Below, piece after piece: positions 16,800-25,175 of a stretch of 64,000 nucleotides of DNA. The stretch comes from Petropleomorpha daqingensis (GTDB lineage Bacteria > Actinomycetota > Actinomycetes > Mycobacteriales > Geodermatophilaceae), in NCBI RefSeq assembly GCF_013408985.1, contig NZ_JACBZT010000001.1, positions 1,860,001-1,924,000 of the forward strand, read 5' to 3'. The translations under genes were made by a program, and so were the position numbers. Below the pieces are notes generated by a model. The model worked only from the letters and a program-made list of their open reading frames with translations, was not told the DNA's origin and did no database searches. Positions within the stretch are counted from its first letter, which is position 1, and the number at the start of each line of letters is the position of its first letter.

Positions 16800-17135
16800 A
16801 TGTCCCTGCCCACCACCACCGACGCCGCGTTCGCCCGCGACGTCCTCGCCGCCGAGACCCCCGTGCTCGTCGACTTCACCGCCGACTGGTGCCCGCCGTG
16901 CACGATGATCAAGCCGGTGCTCGAGCGGATCGCGACCGAGGAGGCCGGCCGGCTGCGCGTCGTCACCCTCGACGTCGACGAGAACCCCGAGGTCACCCGC
17001 CGCTACGGCGTCCTCGGCATGCCGACGCTCGGTCTGTTCATCGGTGGCGAGCTGGTCACGACGCTGGTCGGGGCTCGGCCGCAGGCCGCCGTCCTCAAGG
17101 CGCTCGAGCCCTACCTGCCGGTCTCCGCTCGCTGA
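16800..17135 (+). CDS. thioredoxin with WCPPC active site
   Basis: The 111-residue thioredoxin is clearly paralogous to the one at 15954 (same SLPTTTDAAFARDVLA-type N-terminus, GMPTLGLFIGGELVTT). Its active site is ADWCPPCTMIKP. CPPC sites are more typical of TlpA-like or actinobacterial thioredoxins. ATG 16800 follows a GAGGAGAG SD, 17 bases after the HxlR stop, so it is probably cotranscribed with it. Confidence 0.92.
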   Translation: MSLPTTTDAAFARDVLAAETPVLVDFTADWCPPCTMIKPVLERIATEEAGRLRVVTLDVDENPEVTRRYGVLGMPTLGLFIGGELVTTLVGARPQAAVLKALEPYLPVSAR

Positions 17136-17173
17136 GATTGCGAAGGCCCGGGACGCCGACGAGGGTCCGGGGC

Positions 17174-17683
17174 ATGGACATCACCGAAGTCATCCTCGAG
17201 CAGCACCACGAGCAGCGGCGGATGTTCGCCGTCCTGGACGAGATGCCCCGCGGCGACACCGCCGCGCTGGGTGCCGTCTGGGCGAGGCTCGAGGTGCTGC
17301 TCGAGGTGCACGCCGAGGCGGAGGAGAAGTTCTTCTACCCGCGGCTGCTCAAGCTGGGGAAGGGCAATCCGGACGGCGACGTCGACGAGGAGGTCGAGGA
17401 CGCCATCAAGGACCACAACGACATCCGCGACGCGGTGAGGAAGACGCACGACCACGAGGTCGACACCGACGAGTGGTGGACCGCCGTGTGGGACGCGCGC
17501 AAGGCCAACGACGACCACATGGGCGAGGAGGAGCGGGAGGACCTGCTCGACTTCCGCCACCACGCCGACCTGCAGACCCGGCACGACATCGCGGTGCAGT
17601 TCCTCACCTACGAGGCGCAGCACTACGCCGGCATCCCGATCCGCGACAAGGACCCGGAGCAGTACGTCGAGGAGAACTCCTGA
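17174..17683 (+). CDS. hemerythrin domain-containing protein
   Basis: The 169-residue four-helix protein has the expected His/Glu ligand pattern: LEQHHEQRRMF, then HAEAEEKFFYP, KDHNDIRDAV and NDDHMGEEERE. It probably carries a di-iron centre that binds O2, NO or iron, or senses oxidative stress. It sits downstream of the thioredoxin/HxlR group. No clear SD precedes ATG 17174. Confidence 0.85.
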   Translation: MDITEVILEQHHEQRRMFAVLDEMPRGDTAALGAVWARLEVLLEVHAEAEEKFFYPRLLKLGKGNPDGDVDEEVEDAIKDHNDIRDAVRKTHDHEVDTDEWWTAVWDARKANDDHMGEEEREDLLDFRHHADLQTRHDIAVQFLTYEAQHYAGIPIRDKDPEQYVEENS

Positions 17684-17750
17684 CCCCGTGTCACGCTTCC
17701 GGCCCCTGCTCCGTCTCATGGGGGAGGACTGAGACGGAGGAGGACGGGCG

Positions 17751-18509
17751 ATGCGGATCGCGGTGGCCGGGGGGACCGGCCTGGTCGGGGGCCTGCTGGT
17801 CGAGGAGCTGAGGGCCGCGGGACATGACCCGGTGGTGCTGGCGCGCTCGACGGGCGTCGACATCACCACCGGGGCGGGGCTGGACGCGGCGCTCGAGGGC
17901 GCCGGGGCCGTCGTCGACGTCAGCAACGTGACGACGACGCGACGCGGCCCGGCCGAGGCGTTCTTCGCCGCCGGCACTCGTCACCTGCTCGAGGCGGGCC
18001 GGCGCGCCGGGGTCGGCCACCACGTCGTCCTGTCGATCGTCGGGGTCGACCGGGTCGACACGGGCTACTACGCGGCCAAGCGCGCGCAGGAGCGGGCGGT
18101 CCTGGACGGCGACGTGCCCGCGACGGTGCTGCGGGCGACCCAGTTCCACGAGTTCGCCGACCAGCTGCTGGCGCGCATCCCGGGGCCGGTCGCCGTCCTC
18201 CCGCGCATGCGCGTGCAGCCGGTCGCGGCGCGCGAGGTCGCGGCGGCGCTGGCCGCGCTGGTCGACGGGCCGCCCGCCGGACCGGCCCCGGACCTGGCCG
18301 GTCCCGAGGTGCACGAGCTCGTCGACCTCGCCCGGCGGGTGCTGGCGGCACGGGGGTCGCGGCGGCCGGTGCTCCCGGTCCGGCTACCCGGGCAGGCCGG
18401 CCGGCAGATGGCCGAGGGGGCGCTCCTGCCCACCGAGCCGGGGCCGCGCGGCCGGGAGACCTTCGACGAGTGGCTGGCCGCCCTCGCCCCTGCGCGAGAC
18501 GCTCGGTGA
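17751..18509 (+). CDS. NAD(P)-binding atypical SDR
   Basis: The 252-residue Rossmann protein has GGTGLVGGLLVEEL at the N-terminus and a YYAAKRAQE segment resembling the atypical-SDR active helix. It is similar to NmrA/YbjT-type proteins. The substrate is unknown. ATG 17751 follows a GGAGGA SD. It overlaps the next membrane-protein gene by GTGA. Confidence 0.85.
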   Translation: MRIAVAGGTGLVGGLLVEELRAAGHDPVVLARSTGVDITTGAGLDAALEGAGAVVDVSNVTTTRRGPAEAFFAAGTRHLLEAGRRAGVGHHVVLSIVGVDRVDTGYYAAKRAQERAVLDGDVPATVLRATQFHEFADQLLARIPGPVAVLPRMRVQPVAAREVAAALAALVDGPPAGPAPDLAGPEVHELVDLARRVLAARGSRRPVLPVRLPGQAGRQMAEGALLPTEPGPRGRETFDEWLAALAPARDAR

Positions 18510-18907
18510 GAACGGTCGTCCGGGCGGCGCTGGCGCTGCTCGCGCTGTCCGCCGCCGTCGTGGGGTTCTGGGCGCTGTTCGCGCCGTCGTCCTTCTACTC
18601 GTCGTTCCCCGGCCTGGGGTACACGTGGGTCTCCGAGGCCGGGCCGTACGACGAGCACCTGGTCCGCGACGTCGGCGCGCTCTACCTGGCCCTGCTGGTG
18701 GTGACCGTTCTCGCGCTGCTGCGGCCGGCCGCCGTGCGGCCGTGGGTGGCCGGCGTGGCGTGGCTGGTGTTCGGCGTCCCGCACCTCGTGTTCCACGCCG
18801 CGCACGCCGGTCCCGGCGACGCGGTGGAGGTCACCGCGCTGGCGCTGAGCGTGCTGCTCGCCGTCCTCGCCTGCCTCCCGGCGGGTCGAGCCCGCTCCAT
18901 GCCTTGA
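18506..18907 (+). CDS. four-TM membrane protein, unknown
   Basis: The 133-residue protein has four hydrophobic segments with a short extracytoplasmic loop (FYSSFPGLGYTWVSEAGPYDEH). GTG 18506 is coupled to the upstream SDR stop. The pattern resembles DUF4345-like or other small actinobacterial membrane proteins; the function is not known. Confidence 0.7.
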   Translation: MRTVVRAALALLALSAAVVGFWALFAPSSFYSSFPGLGYTWVSEAGPYDEHLVRDVGALYLALLVVTVLALLRPAAVRPWVAGVAWLVFGVPHLVFHAAHAGPGDAVEVTALALSVLLAVLACLPAGRARSMP

Positions 18908-18933
18908 CGGGCATATGCCTGCAGAGGCATGCT
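18904..18933 (+). promoter_or_regulatory. promoter and operator of the ArsR/SRPBCC pair
   Basis: TTGACG (18904-18909) and CATGCT (18928-18933) are spaced 18 bp. An inverted repeat ATGCCT-GCAG-AGGCAT (18915-18930) lies between them. A start about seven bases after the -10 falls at GTG 18941, so the mRNA is probably leaderless. The repeat is a strong candidate ArsR autoregulatory site. Confidence 0.55.
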
Positions 18934-18940
18934 CGTCGAC

Positions 18941-19258
18941 GTGCACGAGGCGACGTGGGCGGCGCTGGCCGATCCGAAGCGGCGGGCGGTCCTGGGCCTG
19001 CTCCGGGAGCGACCCCGCGCGGTCGGTGAGCTGGTCGGGGCGCTGCGGCTGACCCAGCCCGCGACCTCCAAGCACCTGCGGGTGCTGCGGGAGGCCGGGC
19101 TGGTGCGGGTGATCCCGGAGGCGCAGCGGCGGATCTACGCGCTCGACCCGGCCCCGCTGGCCGAGCTCGACGCCTGGCTGGACCCGTACCGGGCGCTGTG
19201 GAACGACCGCCTCGACGCACTCGGCAGGCATCTGGACGAGACGGAGGAACGGTCATGA
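18941..19258 (+). CDS. ArsR-family transcriptional regulator
   Basis: The 105-residue winged-helix protein has ATWAALADPKRRAVLGLL and the recognition helix QPATSKHLRVLREAGLV. It lacks the Cys metal-binding motifs, as usual for the ArsR proteins coupled to AHSA1/SRPBCC genes. GTG 18941 is chosen because it fits the promoter spacing; ATG 18929, inside the inverted repeat, would add four residues. It overlaps the SRPBCC gene by ATGA. Confidence 0.9.
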   Translation: MHEATWAALADPKRRAVLGLLRERPRAVGELVGALRLTQPATSKHLRVLREAGLVRVIPEAQRRIYALDPAPLAELDAWLDPYRALWNDRLDALGRHLDETEERS

Positions 19259-19776
19259 CGGACCTGGGCACCTACGTGGAGCTCGACGGCCGGCCCGCGG
19301 TGCGCTTCGAGCGGACCTTCCCGCACCCGGTCGAGCGCGTCTGGCGGGCGGTCACCGAGCCGGGGGAGCTGGTGCGCTGGTTCCCCTCGGCGGTGCAGCT
19401 GGAGCCGCGGGTCGGCGGGGCGGTGACGTTCTCGGGCGATCCGTACATGGAGGGCTCGACGGGGCGGGTGCTCGCCTACGAGCCGCCGTCCCGGCTGGCG
19501 TTCACCTGGGGGGACGACGAGCTGCACCTCGCGCTGGAGCCGGCCGACGGCGGGTGCCGGCTGAGGCTGGTGAACGTGCTGTCGGACCGCTCGACCGCCG
19601 CCCGCAACGGCAGCGGCTGGTACGTGTGCCTGGCCGAGCTGGTCAAGGTGCTCGACGGCGTCCCCTCGCGCGGCCCGCACAGCAAGGACACCGTGCCGTG
19701 GGAGCCGACCTACCAGGCGCACGTCGACGCCGGCCTGCCCTCCGGCGCCCCGATCCCCGACCCCGTCGAGCGGTGA
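19255..19776 (+). CDS. SRPBCC/AHSA1-like protein
   Basis: The 173-residue START-like fold has the typical FERTFPHPVERVWRAVTEPG entry and DGGCRLRLVNVLSDR strand region. ArsR-SRPBCC pairs are common; the SRPBCC protein is thought to bind a hydrophobic ligand. ATG 19255 overlaps the ArsR stop. It converges on an SDR gene across a strong hairpin. Confidence 0.87.
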   Translation: MTDLGTYVELDGRPAVRFERTFPHPVERVWRAVTEPGELVRWFPSAVQLEPRVGGAVTFSGDPYMEGSTGRVLAYEPPSRLAFTWGDDELHLALEPADGGCRLRLVNVLSDRSTAARNGSGWYVCLAELVKVLDGVPSRGPHSKDTVPWEPTYQAHVDAGLPSGAPIPDPVER

Positions 19777-19782
19777 CCGACC

Positions 19783-19845
19783 CAGGCATGGGAAGCGATA
19801 CGTGCGTTTTCGGGCGCGAGACGCACGTATCGCTTCCCATGCCTG
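19783..19845. terminator. 25-bp-arm hairpin between convergent genes
   Basis: Arms 19783-19807 and 19821-19845 are perfectly complementary (core GGGAAGCGATACGTGCGT), with a 13-base loop. The element is far longer than a normal Rho-independent stem and lacks a U-tract, but it lies exactly between stops at 19776 and 19853. It resembles the hairpins at 50185 and 62434 in layout though not in sequence. Confidence 0.7.
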
Positions 19846-19852
19846 AGGGGGC

Positions 19853-20674
19853 TCAGCCTTGGGCCTGGCGGGCGACGTGCTCCCACTCGCGCCAGGTGGC
19901 CAGCCGGGACTCGTAGTCGCGGGTGGCGATGCCCAGCGGCGCGGTGCCGAAGAAGACCCGCAGCGGCGGGTTCTCCGCGTCCACGATCGCCAGGACGGCG
20001 GACGCCGACGCCTCCGGGTCGCCGGGCGAGGCGACACGGGCCTTGCGCTCCTCGGCGGCCTTCTCCCGGTACTCGTCGTAGGCCGGGTTCGGCGCCGCGA
20101 GCTTGGCCGAGGCGCCGCCCCAGTCGGTGGAGAAACCGCCCGGCTCGATGATCGTGACCTTGATGCCGAAGTCGGCGACCTCCTGGGCCAGCGCCTGGCT
20201 GATGCCCTCGAGCGCCCACTTCGAGCCGTTGTAGATGCCGATGTTCGGGAACGCGCTGATCCCGCCGATCGACGAGACCTGCAGGATGTGCCCCGAGCCC
20301 TGCGCCCGGAGGTACGGCAGCGCGGCCTGGGTGATCCACAGCGCGCCGAACACGTTGGTCTCGAACTGCGCGCGTGCCTCCTCCTCGGAGATCTCCTCGA
20401 TCATCCCGAACTGCCCGTAGCCGGCGTTGTTGACGACGACGTCGAGCCGGCCGAAGCGCTCGTGCGCCTGCGCGACGGCGGCGAGATCGGCCTCGCGGTC
20501 GGTCACGTCGAGCCGGATGGGCAGGATCTTGTCGCCGAAACGCTCGACCAGGTCGTCGAGGGTGCTGGTGTCGCGGGCGGTCGCGGCGACGGTGTCGCCC
20601 CGCTCGAGCGCCGCGATGGCCCACTCGCGGCCGAAGCCGCGGGATGCGCCGGTGATGAACCACGTCTTGGACAT
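19853..20674 (-). CDS. classical short-chain dehydrogenase/reductase
   Basis: The 273-residue enzyme has TGASRGFG (cofactor), NNAG, the catalytic Ser in VSSIGG and YNGSK. It is an NAD(P)-dependent oxidoreductase of unknown substrate, of the kind annotated oxidoreductase/SDR family in actinobacteria. ATG 20674 gives the expected length. Confidence 0.92.
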   Translation of the reverse strand: MSKTWFITGASRGFGREWAIAALERGDTVAATARDTSTLDDLVERFGDKILPIRLDVTDREADLAAVAQAHERFGRLDVVVNNAGYGQFGMIEEISEEEARAQFETNVFGALWITQAALPYLRAQGSGHILQVSSIGGISAFPNIGIYNGSKWALEGISQALAQEVADFGIKVTIIEPGGFSTDWGGASAKLAAPNPAYDEYREKAAEERKARVASPGDPEASASAVLAIVDAENPPLRVFFGTAPLGIATRDYESRLATWREWEHVARQAQG

Positions 20675-20717
20675 GCTCCGGCCAGCGCACGAGGGGCGAG
20701 GTCTGTTCCCCCGGAGG

Positions 20718-21905
20718 TCAGACGGCGACGGCGGCCACCGGGGCCAGGGCCTCCGCCGGACCCGGGCGGCCGAAGTGCCAGCCCTGGCCGTGGTCGACGC
20801 CGAGCGCCAGCAGGGTCGCGGCCTCCGCGGCGGTCTCCACGCCCTCGGCCACGACCTGGACGTCGCAGCCGTGGCCGAACTCGACCAGCGAATGCACCAG
20901 CGTGGACAGCACCGGGTCGCTGTCGACGCCGGAGACGATGCTGCGGTCGAGCTTCATCACGTCGGGCGCGGTCACCACGATGTGCCGCAGCGAGCTAAAG
21001 CCGGCACCGACGTCGTCGATGGCCAGCCGCAGGCCAGCGGCGCGGAACGGCGCCAGGACGGCGGCCAGCGCGGCGTAGTCCTCGACCGGGTCGTGCTCGG
21101 AGAGCTCCAGCAGCACGCGGTGCAGGGGCAGCCGCGCGAGCAGGTCGGCGCACGCGGGCAGCTGCAGCGTGCTGGGGGAGACGTTCATGGCGACGTAGCC
21201 GCCGACGCGGTCCAGGTGCTCGGCGGCGCGCTCCAGGGCGAGCAGCTCGAGCTGGTGCCCGGTGCCGATGCTGTGCGCCTCGGCGAAGCAGACGTCCGGC
21301 GGCTTGCCCCAGTCGGCCGGGAAGCGGCTGAGCGCCTCCGCGCCCACCCGGTCGCCGGTGGCCAGGTCGACGACGGGCTGCAGGACGACGAGCGGCCCGC
21401 CCGCCTCGACCACCGGGGCGAGTCGCTCGGCGATCTCGGCCCGCCGGTGCTGCTCGTGCACCTCGGGTTCGAGGATCACCGACGCCGCCGAGGCGAGCAC
21501 CTCGATCAGCGCCTGGTCCCGCGTGGTCAGCTCGGGATCCGAGGTGAAGCCGAAGGCGCAGAAGGTGCCGTACAGCTCGCCGTCGGCGAACCGCACGGGG
21601 GCGGAGACGTAGCTGCGGATCCGCGGGATGCGCGCCGCCGGCAGCACCATCGCCTCCGGGTGCATGCGCACGTCGGGGATGACAGCGGGCAGCCGGCCGT
21701 CGAGGATCGCCTGGCAGAACGTCGTCTCCTGCGGCTGGGTCAGCCCGTCGCGGAAGACCAGCGGCACCGAGGACTCCATGACCTCGAGGTGCTGCGTGGT
21801 GCCGTCGAGCCGGCTCAGGAACGCGACGGACATCTTCAGCGACCGCCGCGCCGTCCGCAGCAGATCGGCGATCTGCTGCTCGGCGTCGGTGCGCTGCCTG
21901 CCCAT
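20718..21905 (-). CDS. GAF-EAL cyclic-di-GMP phosphodiesterase
   Basis: About 395 residues hold an N-terminal GAF domain (roughly 10-145) and a C-terminal EAL domain. Key catalytic residues are present: EAL at about 190, the Asn in MNVSP, Glu in ELSEHD, AIDDVGAGFSSL, KLDRS and AEGVET. It probably hydrolyses c-di-GMP under control of a ligand or light/redox signal bound by the GAF domain. A GTG at 21950 would add 15 residues; neither start has a clear SD. Confidence 0.88.
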   Translation of the reverse strand: MGRQRTDAEQQIADLLRTARRSLKMSVAFLSRLDGTTQHLEVMESSVPLVFRDGLTQPQETTFCQAILDGRLPAVIPDVRMHPEAMVLPAARIPRIRSYVSAPVRFADGELYGTFCAFGFTSDPELTTRDQALIEVLASAASVILEPEVHEQHRRAEIAERLAPVVEAGGPLVVLQPVVDLATGDRVGAEALSRFPADWGKPPDVCFAEAHSIGTGHQLELLALERAAEHLDRVGGYVAMNVSPSTLQLPACADLLARLPLHRVLLELSEHDPVEDYAALAAVLAPFRAAGLRLAIDDVGAGFSSLRHIVVTAPDVMKLDRSIVSGVDSDPVLSTLVHSLVEFGHGCDVQVVAEGVETAAEAATLLALGVDHGQGWHFGRPGPAEALAPVAAVAV

Positions 21906-22024
21906 GCCGGGGTCATCGACAGATCGCGACGACCTCTGGAGCCTTTTCACGCTGTCGTGTCGATGAGTGCCGGCCCCGTTCGACGTCTCAGTGCACAGAC
22001 ACCCGAGAACGCCAGGAGGAAGCC

Positions 22025-22663
22025 ATGCCCCGCCCGCTCGTCGTCCAGACGTTCGTGACCCTCGACGGGGTCATGCAGGCCCCCGGCGGCCCGGAGGAGG
22101 ACGCCTCCGGCGGCTTCGCCTACGGCGGTTGGTCGCACCCCTTCTTCTCCGACGACTCCGGCCAGCAGGTCGTCGACTGGTTCGCCGGCGCGCAGGACTT
22201 CCTGCTCGGCCGGACCACCTACGAGATCTTCGCCGGCTTCTGGCCGCAGGTCCCCGCCGACGCCGGCAACCCGATCGCCGACGCGCTCAACACCAAGCCC
22301 AAGCACGTCGCCTCGCGGACCCTGGACAAGGTCGACTGGGACGGCGCGCGGCTGATCGAGGGCGACGTCGCCGAGGCGGTCCGCGCGCTCACGGCCGAGG
22401 ACGGCGGCGAGCTCCAGGTGCACGGCAGTGCCGGGCTGATCCAGACGCTGCTGGCCGAGGACCTGGTCGACGAGCTGCGGGTGATGGTCAGCCCCGTCAC
22501 GCTCGGCTCCGGCAAGCGGCTCTTCGGCGACGGGACCATCCCGCGCTCGTGGCGGGTGACCTCGTCGCGGGCGACCTCCACCGGCGTGCTGATCACGACC
22601 TACCAGCGCGTCGGCGAGCTGAAGACCGGCGAGTTCACCCTCGACGAGGAGCTCCACCGCTAG
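22025..22663 (+). CDS. RibD C-terminal / dihydrofolate-reductase-like protein
   Basis: The 212-residue protein has the RibD_C/DHFR-like fold (VVQTFVTLDGVMQAPGG, LLGRTTYEIF, HGSAGLIQTLL, VTLGSGKRLFG). It belongs to the YyaP/YwjB group, which has an NADPH-binding fold but no established riboflavin role. ATG 22025 has a strong AGGAGG SD. Its stop overlaps the convergent flavohemoglobin stop. Confidence 0.9.
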   Translation: MPRPLVVQTFVTLDGVMQAPGGPEEDASGGFAYGGWSHPFFSDDSGQQVVDWFAGAQDFLLGRTTYEIFAGFWPQVPADAGNPIADALNTKPKHVASRTLDKVDWDGARLIEGDVAEAVRALTAEDGGELQVHGSAGLIQTLLAEDLVDELRVMVSPVTLGSGKRLFGDGTIPRSWRVTSSRATSTGVLITTYQRVGELKTGEFTLDEELHR

Positions 22664-23868
22664 TCGGCGTCGGCCTGCCACAGGTCGGGGCCGAACACCT
22701 CGTACTGGATGTCCGCGGGCGAGACGCCGCGGTCGAGCAGCACGCCGCGGATCCCGCGCATGAACGGCAGCGGCCCGCAGAGGTAGTACTGCGCGTCGTC
22801 GGGCAGCTGCACGTCGTCGAGGTTCATGATCCCGCCGTGCCGGCTGTCGACCGCCAGCTCGCCGTCCGGGCCGTGCTCGTACCAGACGTGCAGCGAGGCG
22901 TTCGGCAGCTTCCGGACGTCGTCGAGCACCTGCTGCCGCAGCGGGAACGCGGCCTCGTGCAGATCGGCGTGCAGCACGGTGATCGGCAGGTGGGAGCCGG
23001 CCACGGCCAGGTGCGAGAGCATCCCGGCCATCGGCGTGACCCCGATGCCGGCGCTGGCGAAGACCACGGGGCGACCGGAGTCGTCGAGGACGACGTCGCC
23101 GTAGGGCACCGACAGGGTCAGCCGGTCGCCGACGCCCACGGTGTCGAACAGCAGGTGGGACACCTCGCCGTCCGGCGTGCCGTCGCCGGTGACCCGCTTG
23201 ACCGCGAACGAGCGGTGCTCGCCGTCGTCGGCGCGGGTGAGGCTGTACTGGCGCGGCTGGTGCACGCCGTCGGGCATCAGGACCTTGACCGTGACGTACT
23301 GGCCGGGCAGCGACGTCTTGACGATCCGGTCGTCGACCCGGCGGACGGTGAAGGTGACGACGTCGTCGGTCTCCTGGCGCTTCTCGGCGACCTCCCAGTC
23401 GCGCCAGACCGTCTCCGGGCGGACGCCGCGGGCGCTGTACAGACCGCGTTCCTGGTTGATCAGCGCGCGGGCCATCAGCCAGTACACCTCGTCCCACGCG
23501 GCGACGACCTCCGGCGTGACCGCGTCGCCGAGGACGTCGGCGATCGCCCAGAACAGGTTGTCGCGCACGACCTGGTACTGCGGGGGGCTGATGCCGAGGG
23601 AGGCGTGCTTGTGCGCGATCCGCTGCAGCAGGTGCTCCGGCAGGTGGTCGGGGTGCTCGACCAGCGCGGTGGCGAACAGCGCGACCGAGCCGGCCAGGGC
23701 ACGCTGCTGGGTGCCCTCGGCCTGGTTGCCGCGGTTGAAGATGCCGTCGAGCAGTTCGGGGTGCTCCCCGAACAGGTGCTGGTAGAAGCGCTCGGCGATC
23801 TTGCCGATGTTCTCCCCGACCACGGGCAAGGTCGCCTCGATGACCGGGCGTGACTTCTCGGTGAGCAT
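22660..23868 (-). CDS. hmp: flavohemoglobin (nitric oxide dioxygenase)
   Basis: The 402-residue enzyme has a globin domain (about 1-140; proximal His in IAHKHASLG, then LFWAIADVLG), an FAD-binding ferredoxin-reductase domain (RQYSLT) and an NAD-binding domain (GIGVTPMAGM, YLCGPLPFM, YEVFGPD). It oxidises NO to nitrate using O2 and NADH. ATG 23868 (MLTEKSRPVIEATLP) is chosen because it starts at the globin helix and follows a GAGGGGAG SD; the longer frame upstream is Arg-rich and non-globin. Confidence 0.95.
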   Translation of the reverse strand: MLTEKSRPVIEATLPVVGENIGKIAERFYQHLFGEHPELLDGIFNRGNQAEGTQQRALAGSVALFATALVEHPDHLPEHLLQRIAHKHASLGISPPQYQVVRDNLFWAIADVLGDAVTPEVVAAWDEVYWLMARALINQERGLYSARGVRPETVWRDWEVAEKRQETDDVVTFTVRRVDDRIVKTSLPGQYVTVKVLMPDGVHQPRQYSLTRADDGEHRSFAVKRVTGDGTPDGEVSHLLFDTVGVGDRLTLSVPYGDVVLDDSGRPVVFASAGIGVTPMAGMLSHLAVAGSHLPITVLHADLHEAAFPLRQQVLDDVRKLPNASLHVWYEHGPDGELAVDSRHGGIMNLDDVQLPDDAQYYLCGPLPFMRGIRGVLLDRGVSPADIQYEVFGPDLWQADAD

Positions 23869-24041
23869 GCGTCTCCCCTCGGGTTGGTAGCCCCCGTGGT
23901 GTTGCGCCCCTGCCCCGTTCCGCGACCACGTACGCATCCGATACCGGATCGGCCGTTTCATGATCATTGTCAGGGGCCGCCCATGGTGGTCGAATCCGGA
24001 CCTACGCGACAGAGGGGTCGCGTCCACCCCCGGGAGGGCCC

Positions 24042-25175
24042 ATGGCCGAGGTCCACGGCACCTGCGACGACCGGTTCTCGCGAGTGCGCGACGCGCTCGC
24101 GGAGCAGCTCGACGGCGAGGAGCTCGGCGCGTCGATCGCCGTCGACGTCGACGGCGAGACCGTCGTGGACCTGTGGGGCGGCTACCGCGACGAGGCCCGG
24201 ACGACGCCGTGGACGCAGGACACGATCGTCAACGTCTGGTCGACGACCAAGACGATCACCAACCTCGCGGTGCTCACCCTGGTCGAGAAGGGGCAGCTGG
24301 ACGTGCACGCGCCGGTCGCCGAGTACTGGCCGGAGTTCCACGCCAACGGCAAGGACGACGTCCGCGTCCGCCACCTCATGTCGCACACCTCCGGCGTGGC
24401 CGGCTGGGACCCGCCCTTCACCGTCGAGGACATGTACGACTGGGACAGCGCCGTGGCCCGCCTGGCCGCGCAGGCGCCGTGGTGGGAGCCCGGCACGGCG
24501 TCGGGCTACCACGCGCAGAACCAGGGCCACCTGCTCGGCGAGGTGCTGCGCCGGGTCGACGGCCGGCCGCTCAAGCAGTACGTGGCCGAGGAGCTGGCCG
24601 GGCCGCTCGGCGCGGACTTCCAGATCGGCGCGCGCCCGGAGGACGAGGGCCGGATCGCGCCCGTCGTCCCGCCGCCGCCGCTGCCGATCGACCTGGCCAC
24701 CCTCGACCCGGCCAGCCCGGTCTTCCGCTGCTTCACCGGCCCGGTCGCCGACGCCGCCAAGGCCAACACCCCGGAATGGCGGGCCGCCGACATGGGCGCG
24801 CTCAACGGGCACAGCAACGCGCGCGGTGTCCTCGACGTCATGCGGGTGGTCTCGCTCGGCGGCGAGGCCGGCGGCGTCCGGTTGCTGTCGGACAAGACCC
24901 TCGACCTGGTCTTCGACGTCCAGTCCGACGGCATCGACCTGGTGCTCGGCGTGCCGTTCCGGTTCGGCATCGGCTTCGGGCTCTCGCCGTCGGGCGCCGT
25001 GCCGTACCTCCCCGAGGGGCGGGTCTGCTACTGGGGCGGCTGGGGCGGCTCGATGATCGTCATGGACCTCGACCGCCGGGTGACGACGAGCTACATGATG
25101 AACCGGATGGCGCCGGGCATCGTCGGCTCGCCCCGGGCGGAGGCCTACCTGGACGCGGTGTACGCGGCCCTGTGA
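24042..25175 (+). CDS. serine hydrolase (beta-lactamase/esterase EstB type)
   Basis: The 377-residue penicillin-binding-fold enzyme has the nucleophile motif STTK (residues 66-69 approximately), the Tyr motif GYHAQNQG and LMSHTSGVAGW. No signal peptide is seen, so it is likely cytoplasmic, as for EstB-like esterases. ATG 24042 follows GGGAGG. It overlaps the alpha/beta-hydrolase gene by GTGA. Confidence 0.9.
   Translation: MAEVHGTCDDRFSRVRDALAEQLDGEELGASIAVDVDGETVVDLWGGYRDEARTTPWTQDTIVNVWSTTKTITNLAVLTLVEKGQLDVHAPVAEYWPEFHANGKDDVRVRHLMSHTSGVAGWDPPFTVEDMYDWDSAVARLAAQAPWWEPGTASGYHAQNQGHLLGEVLRRVDGRPLKQYVAEELAGPLGADFQIGARPEDEGRIAPVVPPPPLPIDLATLDPASPVFRCFTGPVADAAKANTPEWRAADMGALNGHSNARGVLDVMRVVSLGGEAGGVRLLSDKTLDLVFDVQSDGIDLVLGVPFRFGIGFGLSPSGAVPYLPEGRVCYWGGWGGSMIVMDLDRRVTTSYMMNRMAPGIVGSPRAEAYLDAVYAAL

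Noticed and set aside
23900-24000. NsrR-type operator upstream of flavohemoglobin
   Set aside because: ATGATCAT and CCGATACCGG words are present but do not form a recognisable NsrR or NorR consensus or a well-spaced promoter.
24042-25175. Secreted beta-lactamase resistance enzyme
   Set aside because: The STTK motif is present but there is no signal peptide and the overall pattern fits EstB-like esterases.
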